This document shows, piece after piece, positions 6,134 through 7,463 of a stretch of 7,463 nt of DNA. The notes under the pieces are model-generated. The model was not told where the DNA came from. It saw nothing but the letters and a program-made list of their open reading frames with translations, and searched no databases. This DNA is from Bryobacteraceae bacterium. Its GTDB lineage: Bacteria > Acidobacteriota > Terriglobia > Bryobacterales > Bryobacteraceae. A program made the translations under genes and the position numbers. The DNA lies in contig JADGHK010000106.1 in assembly GCA_019686145.1 (NCBI GenBank), positions 1 to 7,463 on the forward strand, read 5' to 3'. Position 1 is the stretch's first letter; every line of letters begins with the position of its first letter.

Positions 6134-6175
6134 GGCCCTCGAACCGGGCCGTTCAGCTGAGCAAGGAGAGCTGAA
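6134..6175 (+). promoter_or_regulatory. Two adjacent hairpins after the operon, one with a Shine-Dalgarno in its loop
   Basis: In the 106-nt gap after the siderophore receptor, GGCCC (6134-6138) pairs with GGGCC (6146-6150) over a 7-nt loop. TTCAGCT (6152-6158) then pairs with AGCTGAA (6169-6175) over a 10-nt loop holding AAGGAG (6163-6168). No U-tract follows, so a classical terminator is not supported. The loop Shine-Dalgarno has no ATG, GTG or TTG in frame at normal distance. It could be an orphan or serve a non-standard start. No convincing promoter for the next gene is visible in this gap. Confidence 0.35.
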
Positions 6176-6209
6176 ATCTGGCAAACTGAAGAGACCAGCA
6201 AGCCCAGCC

Positions 6210-6614
6210 ATGAAACCTGTTGCGTCCCCTGCTGCAACCTCGACGCCCTCGCGAGGGCTAAACGTCGTACTTTGGATCGTTCAAGTCGTGTGCGCAGCGA
6301 TGTTTGTGTTCGCTTCCGTGCCGAAACTCACCAGCGATCCTGCGGCAATTCAGGGCTTTGAGCTACTCGGTTTGGGCCAGTGGTTTCGATACCTGACAGG
6401 TACTCTCGAGGCCCTGGGCGGCATCGCACTACTGATTCCCCCGGCAGCTCCTTTTGGCGCCCTTGTGCTTGTGTGTGTAATGGTTGGCGCCATCCTGTCG
6501 CATTTGTTGGTGCTTCCGGGATCCCCGTTACCCGCGCCGGTCTTCTTGTTGTTGTGTCTGTTCATTGCGTGGGGACGGCGTGCGAGGCTGCAAGCTCTGT
6601 TCTCACGCCGGTAG
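6210..6614 (+). CDS. DoxX-like small integral membrane protein
   Basis: A 134-aa membrane protein with four hydrophobic segments (about residues 19-36, 57-74, 77-97 and 103-120) and a short Pro/Ser/Thr-rich N-terminus. FASVPKLTSDPAAIQGFELLGL followed by a helix rich in Gly, Leu and Ile (GTLEALGGIALLIP) is the usual DoxX-like (DoxX_2) pattern. The family is widespread and poorly defined. Links to redox or quinone metabolism exist for some DoxX members but cannot be claimed here. The upstream frame is open back to 6021, inside the receptor gene. ATG 6210 is the first Met after the receptor stop and gives the expected family length, though its Shine-Dalgarno is weak. It follows the uptake operon by 106 nt and converges on the next gene with 9 nt between stops. 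A link to metal uptake is not shown. Confidence 0.8.
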   Translation: MKPVASPAATSTPSRGLNVVLWIVQVVCAAMFVFASVPKLTSDPAAIQGFELLGLGQWFRYLTGTLEALGGIALLIPPAAPFGALVLVCVMVGAILSHLLVLPGSPLPAPVFLLLCLFIAWGRRARLQALFSRR

Positions 6615-6633
6615 GCTGTATGATCAGCCTGCC
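6610..6633. terminator. Stem-loop between convergent genes, possible bidirectional terminator
   Basis: AGGCTG (6613-6618) pairs with CAGCCT (6625-6630) over a 6-nt loop. The stem extends outward through a T-G wobble and two G-C pairs to about 9 bp (6610-6633). It spans the two stop codons at 6612-6614 and 6624-6626, where a shared terminator is expected. Neither strand has a U-run after the stem, so it would be a weak or factor-assisted terminator. Confidence 0.4.
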
Positions 6634-7463
6634 AACCCCACGATACTGTGGATGATGGCCGGTAGCCAGTAGTAGCGGCTGAAGTAGTAGGTGCCAATCA
6701 GAACGATGAGAGTTGCAAGATTCAGGAGAACGAGCGCCGCCGCTTGGAAAGCGGCGTGAGAAGGCGGCTTCCGCGCGCGAAGGAACAGTTCCGCCAGAAT
6801 CAGGTTGGGGACATAAAAGAAAAAGGACATCACCATGTCGAAAGGACCGCGAAAGTCGGAGGTGTGTCCGAGCCTTTTTGCCGCGATCAGCCAGAAACCA
6901 TAGTCCATCCGGTAGAGCCACGAGCCAATGGCAAGGGCGAACAATCGGACCGCCCAGGCTCGATGGTTCTGGAAGTCCCGGCGGCGGGCATATCGAAAAG
7001 TCTGAACCGCAGCGAGAATCATCAGTGCGCCGTAGAGGCCGAACCCTACATTCATCACGGGGCCCCCGATTGTCCCCTTGCTTAGGATGAACGCGAGGCC
7101 GCCGATGCCCGCAGCGGCCGCAGTGAATACATAAATTCGTCCGAACAGACGGTGCAGCGACGGGAACCGGCGTCGCAGTCCACCGATCAACTGCACTGGC
7201 CCGAAGAGGAGGATCACGGCGCCCGTTGCGAGGTGAGCACCCATTCCTACAACCGCTACCAGATTGTCTTTGTCGTAGAGATCCGGAAGAGTGGAGTTCC
7301 ACGAACTCAGATCTTGCCTTACAACCGCGCCCAGGTAGAAGGCAATGATATAGACCCCGAAAAGCGCAGCACTGAGCCAGCTCGCAAACACGAGGCCCGC
7401 GCCCGACCACCGCAGCGCTCCCGTTGGGCGGGCAATCGATTCAACGTCAGGAACGGCCGTTGC
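6624..7463 (-). CDS. DUF2306-family integral membrane protein, 5' end outside the window
   Basis: Minus-strand gene with 279 residues visible. The stop is at 6624-6626 and the frame is open to the window edge. It has about seven hydrophobic segments. Near the middle lies GAHLATGAVILLFGPVQLIGG followed by RRRFPSLHRLFGRIYV. Later FQNHRAWAVRLFALAIG is followed by a Trp/Tyr-rich stretch. The HLATG, LLFGPVQ, LHR.FGR.Y and NHRAWAVR elements match the DUF2306 (predicted membrane protein) pattern. The conserved His and Arg residues suggest a possible heme or quinone site, but no function is established. A GTG at 7389-7391 could start a 255-aa form. Coding-like sequence with a continuous first helix (AGLVFASWLSAALFGVYIIA) extends upstream of it with no stop and no ATG, GTG or TTG. 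The true start is therefore probably beyond 7463. It converges on the DoxX-like gene and its promoter is not visible. Confidence 0.78.
   Translation of the reverse strand, partial: ATAVPDVESIARPTGALRWSGAGLVFASWLSAALFGVYIIAFYLGAVVRQDLSSWNSTLPDLYDKDNLVAVVGMGAHLATGAVILLFGPVQLIGGLRRRFPSLHRLFGRIYVFTAAAAGIGGLAFILSKGTIGGPVMNVGFGLYGALMILAAVQTFRYARRRDFQNHRAWAVRLFALAIGSWLYRMDYGFWLIAAKRLGHTSDFRGPFDMVMSFFFYVPNLILAELFLRARKPPSHAAFQAAALVLLNLATLIVLIGTYYFSRYYWLPAIIHSIVGLAG

Noticed and set aside
6131..6150. tRNA T-arm-like GGTTCGA on the minus strand
   Set aside because: If the loop is set as a T-loop, the flanking bases do not form the required 5-bp stem, and no acceptor or anticodon arms are present.
6021..6209. 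N-terminal extension of the DoxX-like gene back to 6021
   Set aside because: The extension overlaps the receptor's C-terminal barrel codons in another frame and reads as Arg/Ser-rich nonsense. The membrane-protein homology begins after 6210.
6562..7410. 282-codon minus-strand frame overlapping the DUF2306 gene
   Set aside because: It overlaps the DUF2306 gene in another frame. Its translation is Cys/Arg/Ser-rich and lacks membrane segments, while the DUF2306 frame has clear helices and family motifs.

Overview
The window is GC-rich (about 60% by eye) and reads as a bacterial chromosomal segment devoted to outer-membrane uptake, followed by two unrelated small membrane-protein genes. The style suggests an Acidobacteriota (Terriglobia-like) genome. 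The reasons are TonB-dependent receptors with an N-terminal carboxypeptidase-regulatory-like domain, an exported CbiX/SirB-type chelatase placed between receptors, and DoxX-like and DUF2306 membrane proteins nearby. This assignment is an inference from gene content and not proof.

Region 1 (1-288) is a regulatory leader. It holds an A-tract, a sigma70-like promoter (about 61-89), a perfect 10-1-10 inverted repeat (98-118) with the 7-1-7 architecture of Fur-family operators, three TTGGCGA direct repeats, two strong GC-rich hairpins (143-183 and 207-235), and a consensus Shine-Dalgarno that drives a 10-codon leader ORF (260-292).

Region 2 (289-6103) is a compact four-gene operon. It encodes a 76-aa Cys/His-rich small protein, a BtuB/CirA-like TonB receptor, a Tat-exported CbiX-like chelatase with a His-rich loop, and a siderophore-type TonB receptor. 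The gene joints are ATGA overlap, 3-nt gap and ATGA overlap. The leader ORF also meets the first gene with an ATGA overlap, so translation is probably coupled throughout.

The proposed joint function is Fur-family-controlled acquisition of a metal complex or tetrapyrrole. Two outer-membrane receptors would bring ligand into the periplasm, where the exported chelatase-fold protein inserts, removes or buffers the metal. The substrate (iron siderophore, heme, cobalamin, or nickel/cobalt chelate) cannot be decided from sequence alone.

Region 3 (6104-7463) has a 106-nt intergenic stretch with two hairpins, then a 134-aa DoxX-like membrane protein on the plus strand. Convergent to it is a DUF2306-family membrane protein on the minus strand whose 5' end runs off the window. 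An imperfect 9-bp stem-loop lies between their stop codons. Nothing visible ties these two genes to the uptake operon.
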